This document shows positions 46,980-59,870 of a DNA stretch of 64,000 bases, in pieces (position 1 is the first letter of the stretch; each line of letters begins with the position of its first letter). This stretch comes from Fremontodendron californicum (lineage: Eukaryota > Streptophyta > Magnoliopsida > Malvales > Malvaceae): assembly GCA_030761205.1 (NCBI GenBank), contig JAULJL010000033.1, forward strand, positions 6,145,501 to 6,209,500, in the 5' to 3' direction. The position numbers and the translations under genes are program-made. The notes under the pieces are model-generated. The model saw only the letters and a list, made by a program, of their open reading frames with translations, was not told where the DNA came from and made no database searches.

Positions 46980-48036
46980 CTCGGAGGTTGTTTCCACCGA
47001 GAAGCAAACCCTGAAGCATGGTCAAATTTCCGATTTCTGGCACACTCTCCAACTGATTATCAAACATGGATAAAGTTTGTAACTCTTTCGACTTGAATAA
47101 ACTTGCTGGAATGCTACCAGAAAGTTGGTTCTGGCCCAGATAAAGCCCTTGTAATTTCGGAAGGTAAGCAAACATATCTGATGGGAGATGACCAGTGAGA
47201 TAATTTGCTCCGAAATCAATGATTTGCAGAGAAGACATGTTGAGTTGGATGGAGGGAATGGAACCAGAAAGCTGGTTGTTGCTTATGTCAACTTTTTCCA
47301 ACGAATAGATATTGAAGATTGACGGAGGTAAGGAACCAGAAAACTTGTTGTTATCCAAATATAATATTCTCAAGCTAGAAAGATTGCCGATGGCTTTAGG
47401 AATCTCTCCAGAAAGCAGGTTTTGGCTGAGATCGATTTCTTGCAATGAAGATAAGTTGATGATTGAGGAAGGAACAGAACCCGAAAGCTGATTATTATCC
47501 AAATACAATATCCTCAGGTTAGGAAGATTTTCTATTGCTAGAGGAATCTGCCCTTGCAAATGATTTTTACTCAATATCAAGACCTCCAACTTTGACAAAT
47601 AGGACAACGAAGATGGGATTTCTCCATTGAAGTTGTTGTTACCTAAGTTTATTGATTTCAGGCGACGCAAATTGGACAACTGGAGGGGTAGTAAGCCATG
47701 AAAACTGTTATTATAGATGGTGAGCAAAGCAAGGAAAGACAGTTTTCCCAAGTGAGGTGAGATGGTGCCTGTGAGGCCCATGTTAGAGATATCCAAAGCT
47801 GTGACTCTTTTGTGCCTAGATCCACAAGTGACACCAATCCAACTACAGACAGAGGTAGCAATGGACCAGTTGGTTGCCACGAGGTGTTGGGGGTCGTGAA
47901 TGATATGTGTTTTTAGTTCGAGAAGAGCCGATCGGTCTGTGGCGATGTTGGCGGATTCCACCAGCAAAGTAGCCACAAAATTATGCAAGTACAGCACCCC
48001 AAGCATAAGAGGTAGGATTAAGGAAGTGTTTCCCAT
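46980..48036 (-). pseudogene. Receptor kinase exon 1: signal peptide, LRRNT and first LRRs
   Basis: The exon starts with a hydrophobic signal peptide (LILPLMLGVLYLHNFVATLL), then the LRRNT cap with paired Cys (TSVCSWIGVTCGSRHKRV) and about ten LRRs of the LxxNxLxGxIP type. One repeat is two residues short (QLESVPEIGN). It ends CGAG|GTAAGT, phase 1. This exon on its own is open throughout and could encode a truncated secreted LRR protein. Confidence 0.88.
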
Positions 48037-48089
48037 AAGGTTTTGTGTGAGTGAGGCAAATTAAGAAATAAAGAACTGCTTTGGTTTTG

Positions 48090-48100
48090 GTCTATATATG
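48090..48100 (-). promoter_or_regulatory. Possible TATA box of the receptor kinase
   Basis: The minus strand reads CATATATAGA about 55-60 bases before the start codon at 48036. The spacing would leave a very short leader, so this is tentative. Confidence 0.3.
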
Positions 48101-49920
48101 AATGTTGGTCATGTAATATTTCTTTAAACACCACTACGTCTCCCAAGAATAATATTTCTATTAGCTATGTTTCCGATAATTTATTTTCAAAATGTTTTTT
48201 TACAAGGATGGATTGACCAAAAAAAAAAATCTTTTTCCCCGTATCACCTGTTCTAATTAACCCTTATAAGTAAAATAACTTCATCTTTGACAACAATTAA
48301 TTATGACGTCAAGATTTTTGAATTTGAGTTAGCTAAATCAAAAGTGTTCTTGGACCGAGTTAGACTTAATAGTTAACTTTATTCGAGAGAGATTAGAATA
48401 AATTTTTAAGCTCAAATCTGATTTGGACTCACATGATTTATTTTATTAATAAATAATATATTATATTTAATTTTAATTTTAAAATATAATATAATAGAAT
48501 AGAATATTTTTATTATTTTAATAATAGAATAAAATGTAAATGAGCCGGCCGAGTTGAACTCGAGCTTAACTTTTAAAAACGGGAGTCCGACTTAAACCAC
48601 GATACCTCTCTAAGCGAAATTAGCTGATGAGGAAAATTGTACAGCTGATTCAGTGCCACAGTTGAGTGAGTTTTTTCCCTACCAGAGTAAATTAAAATCT
48701 TTATTCCTAAAAGAGGGTATTTTTATTCTTATTTCCTTAAACAAGATATTTTTTAACACATGAGTGCCATGTCATGATTAATGTGACAAAAATTTGCCAT
48801 CTATCTTGTCTTTCCCTACTCTCCTGACAAAAGTGAGAAAACAACAATAAAATAAAACAACAGATTGAGATTTTTTTTCCAAACCTCTTTGAAAATAAAA
48901 CCTCGCTTGGGTTTATTTTTTGCTAATTGACGGCAAGCTCGAAACTCAGAAGCAAAGATGACTAACCACAATTAATTTACATCAAAATCTCAAGGGCAAA
49001 GATAAAAAGATATACTAGATCTTATTTGACTTTGTCATGATCAGAAGCTATTTAACAAATAGAAAATTAGAATGGAAGAGAATATCACGGAGATAAGTTG
49101 AATCCACACCCGACTCCCGCACCAGTGCCACTCTTCAAGTCCGAGCCACCTCACAAATTCCATAGGGCTTGGGTCCCAATCTTTTTAAATCATAAGAATT
49201 TCATTTTTCATGGTGAGATTGTAAGCAAAAAGAGGATTATTAATTAGATTTTGGGAAGCAAGTATCAAAACAAGTCTCAACTCATTTCATATAATAAAAA
49301 AAAAAAAAAAAAATCCACGTCTCTTTTCCGGTACACAAATTCAATCTATAAAAGTAATCTAGCATTTGGGTGCATAGCTGGGAAGGAAGTCAGTTGAAAA
49401 AAGAGAAAACAAATTGGAGGAGAAATAAAACAAGGTTAGGGAAGAAGTTAAGGGCTGATGTGGAGGTTGTGTGCTTACATGGCACAAAATACCTTATTTT
49501 GAGAAATAAAAAAAAAAGAACTTTGTTTTGGGAATAAAGATTTCTAATTATCTTAGTTTGAGAAAAAACTCCAGTTAAGTACCGTACGTGTAGGAAACTC
49601 ATTTGATCAGTGCTTCCATGGTCCAGAAATTCAGTGGCAAGACAGCTGGTTTGTCTAAGTCTTGACAAATAAAGTCTAGCTAACTTTAATTCTTGATGAT
49701 GACATTAATAATAATTTTGTTTCATCTTTCAAATGCCGATTAAAAAATGCTGATGGAGCTGAAGGACAAGAAAGTATCTGAAAACAGGGCAGAAGAGACG
49801 ACATGATCAGGAGTGAGGACCCATACATGATACTAAAGTCTTGCCACTATTTTTTTTTTTTTTTTTTAATGATCCAAGAATAAAATTAGTGAAAGAAAAT
49901 TAGCATATAGGAAGTGACAT
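48101..49920. other. Upstream region of the receptor kinase
   Basis: No gene is seen. Stretches at 48400-48580 and 49560-49640 recur at 51180-51400 and 51465-51540, showing this flank was duplicated with the gene's 5' end. Confidence 0.55.
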
Positions 49921-50038
49921 AAAAATTATGCAAGTACAGCACCCCAAGCGTAAGAGCGAGGATTAAGGAAGTGTTTACCGTAAGGTTTTGGGTGAGTGAG
50001 GCAAATTAAGAAAGAAAGAAAGAACTGTTTTTGGTTTG

Positions 50039-50069
<31 letters not shown>

Positions 50070-51545
50070 CTGACACTTAATGAGTGAAAATATATTTTAA
50101 TTATTAAATGTAAAAAAATGAATAATTTTTGTAAGTGCGTATTTTGTGTAAGTTGGTAGCTTTTTTAAAAGTAAATATGTAGTTTTTTTTTGAATAAAAG
50201 ATGACTGAGCAGTTGTGAAAGTTGTGTGAGTGTTGTTTTGTTTGAAAAATAAAAGTTAAATTAAATTATTTTTATAATGCAATTATATATATAAAGAGAG
50301 AGGAGTATTCACTTACCCTAGTGTAAAACTAAATTAGTTTTACACACTTTCGTAACTTTTTATACGATTTATATTTGTTTAATCTGACCATTGTAATTTA
50401 TATTCTATTCATGTAGATCATGCACGTCGAGTTTCGAGTAAATTAAAAATGTCTAACTATTTGTTCGATATAAAAAACTATAAAAAACTTATATATATAT
50501 ATATATGAAGAAAAATCCACTTATACTAGTGTAAAACTATAATAGTTTTACACATTATCATAACTTTTTGATACGATTTATATTTTAACAAATGGACCGT
50601 TGGACTTAACAATATAATTGCACTCGTTGTGCACGCAAAGTTTAAAATCGATCCGATATTTCTACCATATCGATCGAGAATACTGTCTTTTTTAATATAT
50701 ATTTAACGGTTAGAAGTTTTTTATATCGAACAAATACATTAGATATTTTTAATTGACTCGAAATTCGACGTGCATGATCTACGTTAATAGAATATGAAAT
50801 ACGATGATCGAATTAAATAAATATAAATCGTATAAAATTAATTTAATTTTACATTAATATAAATTTTTATATATATATATATATATGATACTGGTCATGT
50901 AATATTTCTTTAAATAGTACTACTACGTCTCCCAATAATTATATTACCATCAGCTATGTTTTCGAGAATTTATTTTTAAAATATTATTTTATAAGGATGA
51001 TTGATAAAAAAATAAAAGAAAAATTTTTTTTTTTTTTTTCATATCACCTGTACTAACCTTAATAAGCAAAAAAAAAAACTTCATCTTTGACAACAATTAA
51101 TTATGATGACAAGATTTTTGAATTTCAGTTAGCCAAATAAAAGGTGTTTTTGATCAAGTTACCCATTTAGACCTATAAGTTTAACTTGATTCGAACGAGG
51201 TTAGGCATAGTTTTAAATCTGGTTTGGACCCACATGATTGATTTATTTTATTAATAAATAATATGTTATATTTATTTATAATTTATAAAATATTTAAAAT
51301 TATTAAATATAAAAATAATACGTTTATTATTTGAATGATAAAATAAAAAATATAAATGAGCCGACAGAGTTGAACTCGAGCTTCCGACTTGAACCTCGAT
51401 ACCTTTCGGACTCGAAGCCAAATTATTAACTGATGAGGAAAATTGTACATCTGATTCGGTGCCACAGTTAAGTACCGTACCTGTAGAAAACTCATTTGAT
51501 TAGTGCTTCCATGGTCCTGCCATCCACTACTGGCACGACAGGTAG
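49921..51545 (-). pseudogene. Duplicated 5' end of the receptor kinase (start codon lost)
   Basis: Bases 49921-50040 repeat 47980-48090, including the signal-peptide codons. The position of the ATG reads ACG, and only about 20 codons remain. Upstream flank sequence returns at 50886-51545. Between them lies an inserted repeat block (about 50041-50885). Confidence 0.7.
50310..50885. repeat. Fold-back repeat inside the duplicated promoter
   Basis: Arms of about 116 bases at 50362-50477 and 50716-50832 are inverted copies (about 85% by eye). Two small palindromes with perfect GTGTAAAACT / AGTTTTACAC arms lie at 50321-50345 and 50529-50553. No coding frame. It is probably a MITE or a composite of MITEs. 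Confidence 0.65.
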
Positions 51546-52675
51546 GCAGTCTTACCTCTTTATGATGATATTAAAACAATAAATGCTAATGGAGTTATTC
51601 TTTTTTTAAGGCATTATTCTTTTTTAAGACTTAAATATATATATATATATATAAAAATTAAACTAAAATTAAATAATTATTCAAATTCTTATTATTTTAT
51701 TATAATCAATTAAATTTTCAAACATTATTTTCATCTAATTGAATCCTTAATTGAATAAAAATTAATTAAGACCATCAACAATTTTCGTCTAATTAAAAAC
51801 TTAATTGATTGAAAATATATGTTTTATGGCTCAAATTAATGAAAATAGTTGATTGAATGTTCAAATGGATAAAAATAAATGTTTGAAGACTCAACTTATT
51901 GTAATAGAATGATAGGAGTTTAGATAATTATTTAATTTTAATTCAAGAATTTTTTTTTTATACTTAAGTCTTTATTTAATGATCCAAGAATAAAATTAAT
52001 ATATAGGAAGTGAAATTTTCATTCATGTTTATTTTTTTTTCTTGCTTTCAAAAGTAAACAAAAAAAAAAAAAAAAACCAAACAAACGTGTTTAAATACAA
52101 AAGCAACATTTTATTTGTTGAAAGATTATTACAAAAAGTGTATAAAATTTTAGATGGAAAAATGCATGATTTTACTTTTAAAAAAATAAATTATATTATA
52201 AAAATCATTACTTCTTAATTATTTGTTTTTTTAAAATCAATTATGATATTATTTTTGAGTTCGTAAAAAGGATTCCAAATTTTCTTTAAATGTAAAAATT
52301 ATTCACCAATCGTTAAGTTAAATATTTGAATGCATTATAGCATTTTTTTTTTTTTACTTTTTACGATTTATTATTATAACTTTTTAAAATGTAAAAAATA
52401 AATAATAAAAACATTAACCAATGGAAGCCTAGACAATGATTATTGGCAAATATAGGGATAAACACGGGAATAAATAAATTAAAATAACACCTAAAGGTTA
52501 GACTCGGGACTTTGAAATCAATCTCTTTCCCAGTACTAGTCAAGGGACCATGTACATACATAGCCATCAAACTGGTCCATATAAGTAAGTCGCCATCAAC
52601 CTAGTCCAAACCAAACTTAACGGTTGATAAGTCTAAGTCAAGGTCTTTGGAGTTGATAAATACTAGTTTTAATCA
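51546..52675. other. AT-rich intergenic DNA
   Basis: I see no gene; poly-A/T runs and TA repeats only. Confidence 0.5.
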
Positions 52676-53680
52676 AAGGTGACAATTGGGCATATTCAGA
52701 TTGGGCCATTCGGGTTTGAGTTATATTAAATTATGAGTTTTTTCCGGGTTTTAGTAATTTCAGGTTTGAAACTTTTCGGATTTAAACTAGATTCGGGTAG
52801 GTTTTACATTATTTTTATTTTATGTTATATGTAATCATTATTTACGTAATTTAAATATTTAAATCTAAAAACAAAAATTATTATTTTTTTAAGTAAGTTT
52901 TTGTATAATATGATATTTACTAATTATATTTGTATATTAATATCAATATTTATTAGTACCAAAAATGATATAAAATTAATTTTTTTTATATAAAATCAAT
53001 TTGTTAGATAATTGATCATTGAAAATATGATATATTATCATATTAATATTTAAAACAATTGATTCCATAAACTCTAATATTCAACATGTAAATATAAATG
53101 TACACACTAATAATTAAATCAAAATAGGCAAATGATTAAATTTGAAAAAGAAATAAGATTAAAATTTAAGAACTGGTAAGACAATGCAAAAAAAAAAAAA
53201 ATACTATTATTAATTATTTTTCAATTATTTATCATAATGGTCTAATCTTAACTAAAAACTATATTTTTTTTAAAAACATCATGACTAAAAATTATATATA
53301 TTTACATATTTAAATAATTTTTTATTTGAATTGTAATTATTAAATAGTAATGATCAATAAAGATACAATTATTTTCTTATCTTATCTTATCTTATATATA
53401 TATATATATATATTAAAATTTAACTTTCGATTAAAACATAAAAATTATTATAATAAAATTGATAATGAATTTTTTTATTTTATAAAAAAATTATTTAGTT
53501 AAAATTCGATCATTCTTACTTTTAGTATTAAATTCGGGTTATTACGGATTTATGATCGAGTTGAGATCATTTCGGGCTCAGGCTATTTAGGGTTCAGATC
53601 ATTCGGGATTCGAGTTTTTGATTTTTTGGCCAAATCAAGTTTGGGCGAATTCGGATTCATTGTGCCACCTCTAAGTTTAA
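52676..53680. mobile_element. Possible hAT-type non-autonomous element
   Basis: It begins near AGGTGACAATTGGGC and ends near ATTGTGCCACCT, imperfect inverted ends with TTCGGGTT-type words at both sides. I could not find a clear 8-bp duplication, so the call is weak. No gene inside. Confidence 0.35.
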
Positions 53681-54004
53681 CGTCGTGTTCGCTATTAATA
53701 TGCTATTAATATTCTTTTCTCAAATTTACAAAGAATTGCCAGAATTTAATTTTTAAAAAAAAAAAAAAAAAAAAAATTGGCTACCAATAAGTTTTACAAA
53801 CCTTTCTTTAACAACTTAAATATATATATATATATATATATCATATTGTTGATATCCTTTGAAGGTGAGGTGGTTGCCTTGGTAGTTTGAGGTCCTGTAG
53901 AGGAGGAAAAAGGCTAGAGGGCGTCAGAATTTGGTTTCCAGTGTTCCGATGCTTAAGTCATTGTTTGGAGAAGAGATATAGATGGAAATAAGAGTGAGAG
54001 GAGG
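53681..54004. other. Unassigned DNA before the Tat/Ogre fragment
   Basis: Contains a poly-A run, a TA repeat and about 150 bases of GC-richer sequence (53860-54005) that may be a fragment of another LTR. No gene. Confidence 0.35.
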
Positions 54005-54165
54005 AAGAGTGTTAAAAAAACGATTTTAATAGGTGACCCATCACACCTAGCCAAAAAAAAGATCGGTGACGACTCTATTTTTTCGAGATCGTTTTAAAAC
54101 CCTCATTTTATTTATGAGGAATAATTTTTCTTTTCCTTCCCCTCATTTTTTAACATCACTTGACA
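54005..54165 (+). repeat. End of a Tat/Ogre-type LTR
   Basis: The stretch with AGGTGACCCATCACACCTAG is homologous to about 28600-28700 of element E, including a changed form of the GGTGGCGACTCC box. It joins directly to pol sequence, so leader and gag are lost. Confidence 0.65.
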
Positions 54166-54179
54166 GGTCCCGCGAAAGA

Positions 54180-55010
54180 TCACGTTATGACAATCACAAA
54201 GTCACAAAAGGAAGATGAGCACATTGCAAATCTCAAAAAGCTCTTCGAAGGAAGCCTTAGCTTAAACTCAACCCTGCTAAGTGCATATTCGGAGCAACTT
54301 CCAAGAATTACTGGGATTTGTTGTAAGTGAATGAGGGATAGAAGTAAACTATGATAAGATCATCGTCATCCAGAATCTTTCACCATCTCATACCCAAAAA
54401 GAAGTCAGGTTTTTTTAGGAGACTGAATTATATTACCAGGTTCATTTCCTAGCTTACTGATAAATGTGACCAGATTTTTAAGCTCCTCTGAAAAGACAAT
54501 CCATGGGAATGGAATGAAAAGTGTCAAGAGGCGTTTGATAAAGTTAAAGATTACCTTACGAATCCACCAATGCCGGTGCTACCTATTCCTAGGAGACCAC
54601 TGACTTTGTACTTGATGGTGCATGAGATTTCTATGGGTTGTGTGTTGGGGCAACATGATGAAACAGATAAAAAAGAACAAGCCATCTATTATTTGAGCAA
54701 AAGTTTCACCGATTATGAGTTGAGATATTCAACATTGGAAAAGTTATGTTGTGCGTTGGCATAGACTGCTGGAAGGCTCTGACAATATATGTTGTATCAA
54801 ACGACTTGGCTAATTGCAAAATTGGACCCTTTTAAATACATCTTTGAGATGCTTTCATTATCAGGGAGAATATTTTGATTGTCGATACTGCTTTCTAAGT
54901 ATGATATTGTTTATGTCAATCAAAAGGCTATCAAAGGGGAGTGCAATGGCTGAGTTTTTGGCTTACAGGACAATAGAGTATTATATCCCATAAATTTTAA
55001 CCTTCCATAT
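54180..55010 (+). pseudogene. pol (fragment): Decayed RT/RNase H of a Tat/Ogre-type element
   Basis: Across frameshifts and stops one can read KSQKEDEHIANLKKLFE, LNPAKCIFGA, GIEVNYDKI, an RF..EAFDKVKDYLTNPP segment, then MPVLPIPRRPLTLYLMV and QAIYYLSKSFTDYELRYSTL (start of RNase H) in the longest open piece at 54570-54764. The YxDD part is missing. The order matches RT thumb to RNase H of Ty3/gypsy Pol. It is not functional. Confidence 0.75.
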
Positions 55011-55505
55011 GAAGATTATATAGTTAATTCCAGCAAAAGTAAGGGGTCAGACTGGCACTGCAGAGATGGCCTCTTGGGTAAGTGCATGATTCGGGTGAAG
55101 GTGTTGGTAGCAATGCTGGAGTTGCAGCGCCAGGCTTGCTATTTTTTGCATTGTGCTGCTTATTCTCTCATTTTCTCAGTAGATTAGGATGACCAAATCT
55201 TATGGTCTTTTGGCAAGTAATATGCGGTTGGAAAGCTCTAAGAATCAGCTTAAAAAGTCAAGAAGAAGTTTTCTTAAATAAGGACTTCAAAATCATGTTT
55301 TTTTAACAATAAGCTCAAGAGGTCAAATCTGTTCTTCTTGCTTTGCACTTAAAAACACAAAACATTAAGTTATTATCTAATCTAATCAACAAAGAAATAA
55401 ATAAAACTAATCTAAAAACAAACTAAAAATTAATAATTACAAATTAAAACTCAAAAAATTAACTAACTTTAATGCATAAAATATAAATAAATAACTCTAT
55501 TGCAT
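55011..55505. other. Spacer before element D
   Basis: AT-rich, no gene seen. The five bases before element D are TGCAT; their partner would lie right of the window. Confidence 0.4.
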
Positions 55506-57003
55506 TGATAACTCGTATAATTATATAGTTTTTAGTTATGTTTTATTATTGTTTTGTGTCAAATACGAGTTATTATTGCTTAGTCTACTTGTGTTTATGA
55601 TCTTTTATATTTTTATGTAATTTAGTGTTTTTCATGAGTTTCTTTGAGTGATTTCAGATTACTAGGTTAAATCAATAATTAAGGGCAAATCCAATTTAGT
55701 TCCAGTTCCGACACCTTTTGCCATATCAGCTATATCTGGAGTTTCACTGAAGAAATAAGGCTGAAATTTTAACCGTGCAAAGTTAAGAGGCATATATATC
55801 TTTTTCATGTTTTACACTTCTTGAAACGGAGTCGTTTTCCCTACCGAAATCAACCATCAAGTTGGCTGATGTGCAATGACGTCTGTTCTGCACCGTTTTG
55901 GTATTTTGACCATATCTTCCGATCCACATGAGCAAATGATCTGATTCCAACGGCTATGGATCCGTAACTGATAGGGGCATATTTTTCTAGAAGACCATTT
56001 GATCAGATTGAGCCTCCAACATTGACAAAATCGACCATCAAGATGGCTGATCAGAATTGTCATACAACATGACGAAAATTGTTAGAAAAATGCACCCACC
56101 TATTATACCTACCTTTGAAATTTATAAAGCTTGTCTCTTGTCATTTAGCTCTCCAAAATGTGTATAAATAGAGGGCCTTGGATGAGTATTAGGATACATT
56201 ATACATTGGTAGGATATTAGCCATTGTAAAAAATTTCTCTAAGTTTTCTTCTTTCCTTTCTCTAGTTTTCTTTTTCTTTATTTACTTATGCTTCTTACAT
56301 TTCTTTTCATTTTTAGTATGTGTTGCTAATCATATTGTTGAGGTGATGAGGTGAAGCTCTTGGTAAATGCTAAGGTTAGTCTCTTAAACATGAGCTAAAA
56401 TGAATCATCATTTATAAACACTAGTATAGATAATATTTTCTTTTGGTTTAAAATCATACTTGCAAAGTAGAGATCTTGATTCATTATTGACAATGAAAAT
56501 GGCACAGTAAATGCTTGGTTTCATAACCTTGATTTGTTGTAGACATATACCTTGGCATAAGGAATGCTTGGACTCTTTTTATGAGTTTTGAGGACACCAA
56601 ATGAACATAATATCATATGCTATGGACGTTGGACAATTTGGACTGAATTGCTAAACCTTCCGATTGGAACCTCCTTTATGTGTGGATTTCAATTGTGTAA
56701 TAAAACAAGATTAATCTTAGCATAACACCAAGAGTGGATTCTCTAACCTCAACATCTTTTCTTATTGTTTTTTTTATATCTTGTTTAATTTCTTTTATAT
56801 TTTGTTTATTTTGTTCTCTAATATCTTGTTTATCTTATTTTGTTGTTGATTCCCTAATATCTTGTTTACTTTCTTTGTCTTATATATTTATAAACTTATA
56901 CTTATTAATACGCTTCCCTGTGGTTCGACCTCGGACACCCGAGAATTTATTACTTGAACATAACCTGCACTTGGGTTTACAACTCTTAATTGAGTCTCCA
57001 TCA
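55506..57003 (+). repeat. 5' LTR of element D (type 2, 1498 bp)
   Basis: TGATAACTCG ... GTCTCCATCA, with TATAAATAG at 56163-56171. It shares its first half with type 1 LTRs; the sequences part after a TTTTCTTTTTCTTTA stretch near 56280. Confidence 0.92.
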
Positions 57004-57009
57004 AGTTTT

Positions 57010-57026
57010 TGGCGCCGTTGCCGGGG
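57010..57026 (+). promoter_or_regulatory. Primer-binding site of element D (tRNA-Asp)
   Basis: TGGCGCCGTTGCCGGGG, six bases after the LTR. Confidence 0.93.
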
Positions 57027-57049
57027 AAGCAATACTAAGTATATAAGTA

Positions 57050-57200
57050 TATTTATTTTTATTGGCTCGTTATACCGTCTAATTTTCTATATATTTGTAT
57101 TTATATTGTATATTAACTTTGTTCTATTTTTATTGGCTGGTTATACCGCCTAATTTGTATATTAACTTTGTTTTATTTTTATTGGCTGGTTATACCGCCT
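57050..57200 (+). repeat. Leader repeats of element D
   Basis: Three copies of the unit with core GGCTGGTTATACCGCC, the first changed to GGCTCGTTATACCGTC. The same unit lies inside the LTR of elements A and C. Confidence 0.8.
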
Positions 57201-57316
57201 AATCTGTATACTAACTTTGTTTTATGCTTGTTTGGCGACGTGATTTTAGATCTCGTCGTTTAGTTAGATTTTATTGTGAAACTTTTTCAGGTAATCTTTC
57301 TAATACAACTCCTACC

Positions 57317-59869
57317 ATGGCTGACAATGAAAGTGTTCATGCTGAAGATGAGAACAGACAAGTACGCACCATGCGTGACTACTTGCAACCAACTCGAAGC
57401 TCATCACCCTCTTGTTTTATTTTTCCTCTCAATGCAAACAACTTTCGTTTTAAACCAGGTATGATAGCTTTGCTTCCAAATTTCCATGGGTTAGAATCGG
57501 AAAGTGCTTACTCGTTTCTAAAAGACTTCGAAGATGTATGTGTCACCTTTAATGACCAACAATGCACAAATGAAATTGTCAAGCTAAAATTATTTCCTTT
57601 TTCTTTAAAAGATAAAGCAAAAATTTGGCTTCATAATTTAAAACCAAGGTCAATTGGCACATGGCAAGAATTACAAACTGAGTTTCTAAAGAAATTTTTC
57701 CCAGCACATAAAACTACTGCTTTGAAAAGACAGATTCAAAATTTCAATCAAAATCAAAATGAAGCATTTTTTCAGTGCTGGGAGCGTTTTAAAGATTTGT
57801 TAAGTTCTTGTCCACATCATGGTTTTGAAAAATGGCGTCTTATTAGTTTCTTTTATGAAAGTTTAACTCCCGAAACTAAACAATTTGTTGAAACAATGTG
57901 TAACGGTGAGTTTCTAGAAAAAGAACCTGAAGAAGCCTTTGACTACCTAGACCATTTGGCAGATAACTCTCAAGCCTGGCACACAGATAATTCCTCTGAA
58001 AGTTCCAATAGATCTAATCTTTTTTCTAACAGAGGAAAATATCATTTTAGTCAAGAAGATGAGATAAAAGCTAAAGTAGCTAATTTGGCTAGAAAGATTG
58101 AAGCCATGGAACTTAGAGAAGTAAAAGAAGTCAAAACGGTTAAAAATGAAGAAAGTTATGGAATTTGTGAAATCATGGGACACCCCACTTCTGAATGTCC
58201 AAACTTTCCCATTCTTAAAGAAGCGTTGCATGATCAAGTAAATTCCATAAACACATTTAAAAAGCCTTTTCCTTCTCCTTACTCTGAAACGTATAACCCT
58301 GAAATGGAGAAATCATCCCAACTTCAGTTGGCGGAATAATAATCATGTTCAGGTACCACAATCTCAAAAGCCGGGCAACACTTTTTCCTATCAACCTTCA
58401 CGTGTACAAACCTTGGAAGAGACATTGCAAGCATTCATGCAAACACAAGCAAATGTGAATAACCAAACTTCACAGGACATCAATGAGATCAAAAACACCT
58501 TGTCCACATTGACAGCTTCATTACGCACTCAAAAAAAAGGTAAGTTTCCTGCTCAACCTCAGCCTAACCCTTCTACTCAATGTCTTGTTTCTTGCTCCAA
58601 TGAAACTCAACAGGAAAATGCCAGTTCTATCACAACTCTTCGAAGTGGAAAGGCAATTGACAAAAACATTCCATCAAAAGACCAAGATCCTCCTTCCCCT
58701 CCGAAAAGTAATGGTAAGGATGATGGTAAGTCTGAACTTCTTGAAAATTTGGACAAAGAAAAAGGTATGCATCCTGCTCCTTTTCCTCAAAGGTTGCAAA
58801 CAATAAAGAATTTGAATCAAAATGCAGGAATTTATGAACTTTTCAAACAAGTTAAGATTAACATTCCTTTATTGGATGCAATAAAACAAGTTCCATCTTA
58901 TGCTAAATTTTTGAAGGACATGTGCACATTTAAAAGGAAACATAATGTACAAAAGAAAGCATTTCTGACGGAAAGTGTGAGCTCAATCATTCAGCACCTT
59001 ACTCCACCAAAATTCAAAGATCCTGGATGTCCAACAATCTCAGGCATCATTGGAAACACTAGAATAGAACGTGCATTGCTTGATCTTGGTGCTAGTGTTA
59101 ATCTTTTGCCTTTTTCTGTTTATCAACAGTTAGGTTTAGGTGAACTCAAGGAAACACCTGTTACACTTCAACTAGCTGATCGTTCTGTAAAAATTCCTCG
59201 AGGGATAGTTGAAGATGTTTTGGTTCAAATTGATAATTTTTACTTCCCTGTTGATTTTATTGTTTTGGACACACATCCTGTTTCAAATCCAAATGTTCAA
59301 ATTCCTGTTATATTAGGCCGTCCATTTCTTGCAACTTCTAATGCTCTGATAAATTACAGGAATGGTATTTTGAACATTTCTTTTGGAAATATGACTTTAG
59401 AATTAAATGTGTTCAACATTTGCAAGCAACCTGGTGATGATTCAGAAGTACATGAAGTGGATTTCATTGAAGAACTTGTTCATGAACATCTCACCACTAC
59501 CACATTCCATGATCCTTTAGAAGCTTATTTAATTGAATGTGTGTTTGATAATGCTTCAGAAATTTCACACACTGATTCTTTGTTAAATTCTTTTCAGGAT
59601 AAGCATTGTTGGAAACAAAAACTTGAGGAACTCAGAAATGATGCATATGAGAATCCTAAAATTCATAAAGAAAGAACTAAAGCCTTTCATGACAAGTTAA
59701 TTTCAAGAAAAACATTTGATGTTGGGCAAAAAGTTCTACTTTATAATTCTAGACTTCACATATTTCCTGGTAAGTTGAGATCAAGATGGACTGGCCATTT
59801 GTGGTTAAGCATGTGTATCATTTTGGAGCAGTTGACATTGAGAATCCTCAAAATGGTAACGTATTCAAG
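57317..59869 (+). pseudogene. gag-pol: gag-protease of element D with frameshift, joined to an integrase tail
   Basis: The start ACCATGG at 57317 gives MADNESVHAEDENRQ. The gag core matches element B and is open here where B is broken. One extra A at 58302-58304 shifts the frame after TYNPE; B lacks it. The zinc knuckle has Tyr for its first Cys (YGICEIMGHPTSEC). Protease [15 protein letters not shown] is intact. After CWKQKLEEL the sequence jumps to [20 protein letters not shown], the end of integrase, across a shared CTTGAGGAA-like word. One base is missing in TGGACTGGCCATTT. The integrase tail ends at TTCAAG, 59869. Confidence 0.87.
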
Positions 59870-59870
59870 G

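Larger units (their letters stand above)
30285..48036 (-). pseudogene. LRR receptor-like Ser/Thr kinase, subfamily XII (non-RD), broken by a frameshift and a CACTA insertion
   Basis: Five exons are read on the minus strand: 48036-46980, 43542-43096, 40259-40116, 39888-31045 (interrupted by the transposon 38492-31646) and 30640-30285. All junctions show GT/AG with good donors (for example CGAG|GTAAGT), and the ectodomain introns are all phase 1, between LRR modules. The product would be a plasma-membrane pattern-recognition receptor like FLS2/EFR/Xa21: signal peptide, LRRNT domain, some 20 LRRs, one membrane span and a cytoplasmic kinase. Two lesions are seen. One base is missing at about 39674, where GAATTAAGTGG is expected and GAATTAGTGG is found. 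A 6.8-kb transposon lies after SRKRK at the start of the juxtamembrane segment. The introns carry a solo LTR, a small CACTA element and a hAT MITE. Confidence 0.88.
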
